Of a stretch of DNA of 15,872 nt, positions 15,363 to 15,872 are shown in pieces; positions within the stretch are counted from its first letter, which is position 1, and the number at the start of each line of letters is the position of its first letter. The stretch is from JBEEMU01 sp043778315 (GTDB taxonomy: Bacteria; Bacteroidota; Bacteroidia; Chitinophagales; Saprospiraceae). The DNA lies in assembly GCA_043778315.1 (NCBI GenBank), contig JAYWGJ010000368.1:1-15872 (forward strand), read 5' to 3'. The notes below the pieces were generated by a model. That model did not search any database, was not told the origin of the DNA, and worked only from the letters and a program-made list of their open reading frames with translations. The position numbers were made by a program, and so were the translations under genes.

Positions 15363-15779
15363 ATGAAAAAAAAAATCGGATTAGGCATATTAATTGCCCT
15401 ACTAGCGGGCAGTTTTTATGGCTATACACAATGGACAAAACCGCATCGAGAAGTAGCCGCAGCCGCAGAAGATTTGAATATAGCGGCAACGGATTTATTT
15501 AAAGCGTTTTCTACTAACGAAGCCACCGCCAACCCAAAATACTTAGATAAACTCATCAAAGTATGCGGAACAGTAGCCGATAACTCCGTTACCGACAACG
15601 GCGTAACAACTGTTCAGCTCGCAACGGGTGATGAAATGGGAATAGTGATGTGCGAGCTGGATAAACTGACCAAACAAGAAAAAACGAGCTTCGCGAAAGG
15701 CCAAACCGTTTGTTTTAAAGGCTTATGCTCGGGCTACTTGACCGATGTGGTGTTGAATAGATGCGTATTGACACATTAA
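15363..15779 (+). CDS. Membrane-anchored OB-fold protein (tRNA_anti-like)
   Basis: The 138-residue protein has an N-terminal hydrophobic segment (residues 5-20), either an uncleaved anchor or a signal peptide, with no lipobox Cys. A helix (~30-52, DLFKAFSTNEA) is followed by an OB-like domain: LDKLIKVCGTV (61-71), VTTVQLATGDEMGIVMCEL (81-99) and a closing GQTVCFKGLCSGYLTDVVLNRC (113-134). This arrangement matches the tRNA_anti-like / 'OB-fold putative lipoprotein' family found in Bacteroidota. Five Cys (68, 97, 117, 122, 134) are unusually many for a small exported protein and could bind metal or form disulphides. Despite the Pfam name, there is no sign of RNA binding. It starts 10 nt after the DUF5777 gene and is the last gene of the operon. 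Its function is unknown. Confidence 0.82.
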   Translation: MKKKIGLGILIALLAGSFYGYTQWTKPHREVAAAAEDLNIAATDLFKAFSTNEATANPKYLDKLIKVCGTVADNSVTDNGVTTVQLATGDEMGIVMCELDKLTKQEKTSFAKGQTVCFKGLCSGYLTDVVLNRCVLTH

Positions 15780-15823
15780 AAAAACAGGTTCTTTAAGAAT
15801 TTTTGTGGGCGAAGCGCAACGGT

Positions 15824-15872
15824 GTGCGGGTTTGAACCCGCACCTGACTTATTTTGTGCGGGTTAAAACCCG
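15824..15872. repeat. Tandem GC-rich palindromes (REP-like), second copy cut by window edge
   Basis: The first copy is a perfect 9-bp inverted repeat, GTGCGGGTT-tg-AACCCGCAC (15824-15843). After a 12-nt spacer (ctgacttatttt) a second copy begins at 15856 with the same arm, GTGCGGGTT, then aa and AACCCG, ending at the window edge (15872). The loop bases differ between copies (tg versus aa) while the arms are the same, which points to selection on the hairpin. It lies 45 nt after the OB-fold gene and could act as a terminator or be an intergenic REP-like repeat. Confidence 0.75.

Overview
The window reads as the chromosome of a member of the Bacteroidota. The evidence is an A-rich leader in front of many genes, several matches to the Bacteroidota -7 promoter element (TAnnTTTG), and gene families typical of that phylum: a long PurF of 634 residues, a DUF5777-type beta-barrel, a tRNA_anti-like OB-fold protein, and a conserved ~160-residue protein upstream of serS. 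I cannot name a genus.

Layout. From 1 to 12143 everything is on the minus strand. In order of transcription (right to left) there is the long amidophosphoribosyltransferase-like purF (12143-10239), then a secreted DUF3089 alpha/beta hydrolase (10125-9085) and 3-hydroxyanthranilate 3,4-dioxygenase (9035-8508). Next comes a very large protein (8318-3213) that joins a sacsin-type GHKL ATPase, sacsin-like internal repeats and an SF1 helicase. It is followed by a tight cluster of a conserved hypothetical gene (3115-2624), serS (2582-1308) and a PD-(D/E)XK transposase-family nuclease gene only 2 nt behind serS (1305-460). The left edge cuts through a ParA-type ATPase (158-1). From 12298 to 15779 all genes are on the plus strand. 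They are a haem-c-like lipoprotein with a CX4CH site, a second PD-(D/E)XK nuclease-family gene, and a three-gene run of YceI, a DUF5777 beta-barrel and an OB-fold protein. The window ends in two copies of a GC-rich palindrome, the second cut by the edge.

How the parts relate. The housekeeping genes (purF, serS, parA) are relatively GC-rich, while the giant GHKL-helicase gene is visibly AT-rich and stands alone between them. It looks like an acquired, probably defence-type, single-gene insertion, and it is the best candidate here for an undescribed system. Two unlike PD-(D/E)XK nuclease-family genes sit at separate spots, one directly behind serS and the other between the haem lipoprotein and the YceI/DUF5777/OB run. 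Both look like hitchhiking mobile or selfish genes. The plus-strand envelope genes (lipoprotein, secreted YceI, outer-membrane barrel, membrane-anchored OB protein) form a plausible cell-envelope module. Intergenic signals include back-to-back -7 elements between purF and the lipoprotein gene, a near-perfect 16-bp inverted repeat after purF, and two hairpins after the first nuclease gene. I see no tRNA, rRNA, CRISPR array or complete insertion sequence.
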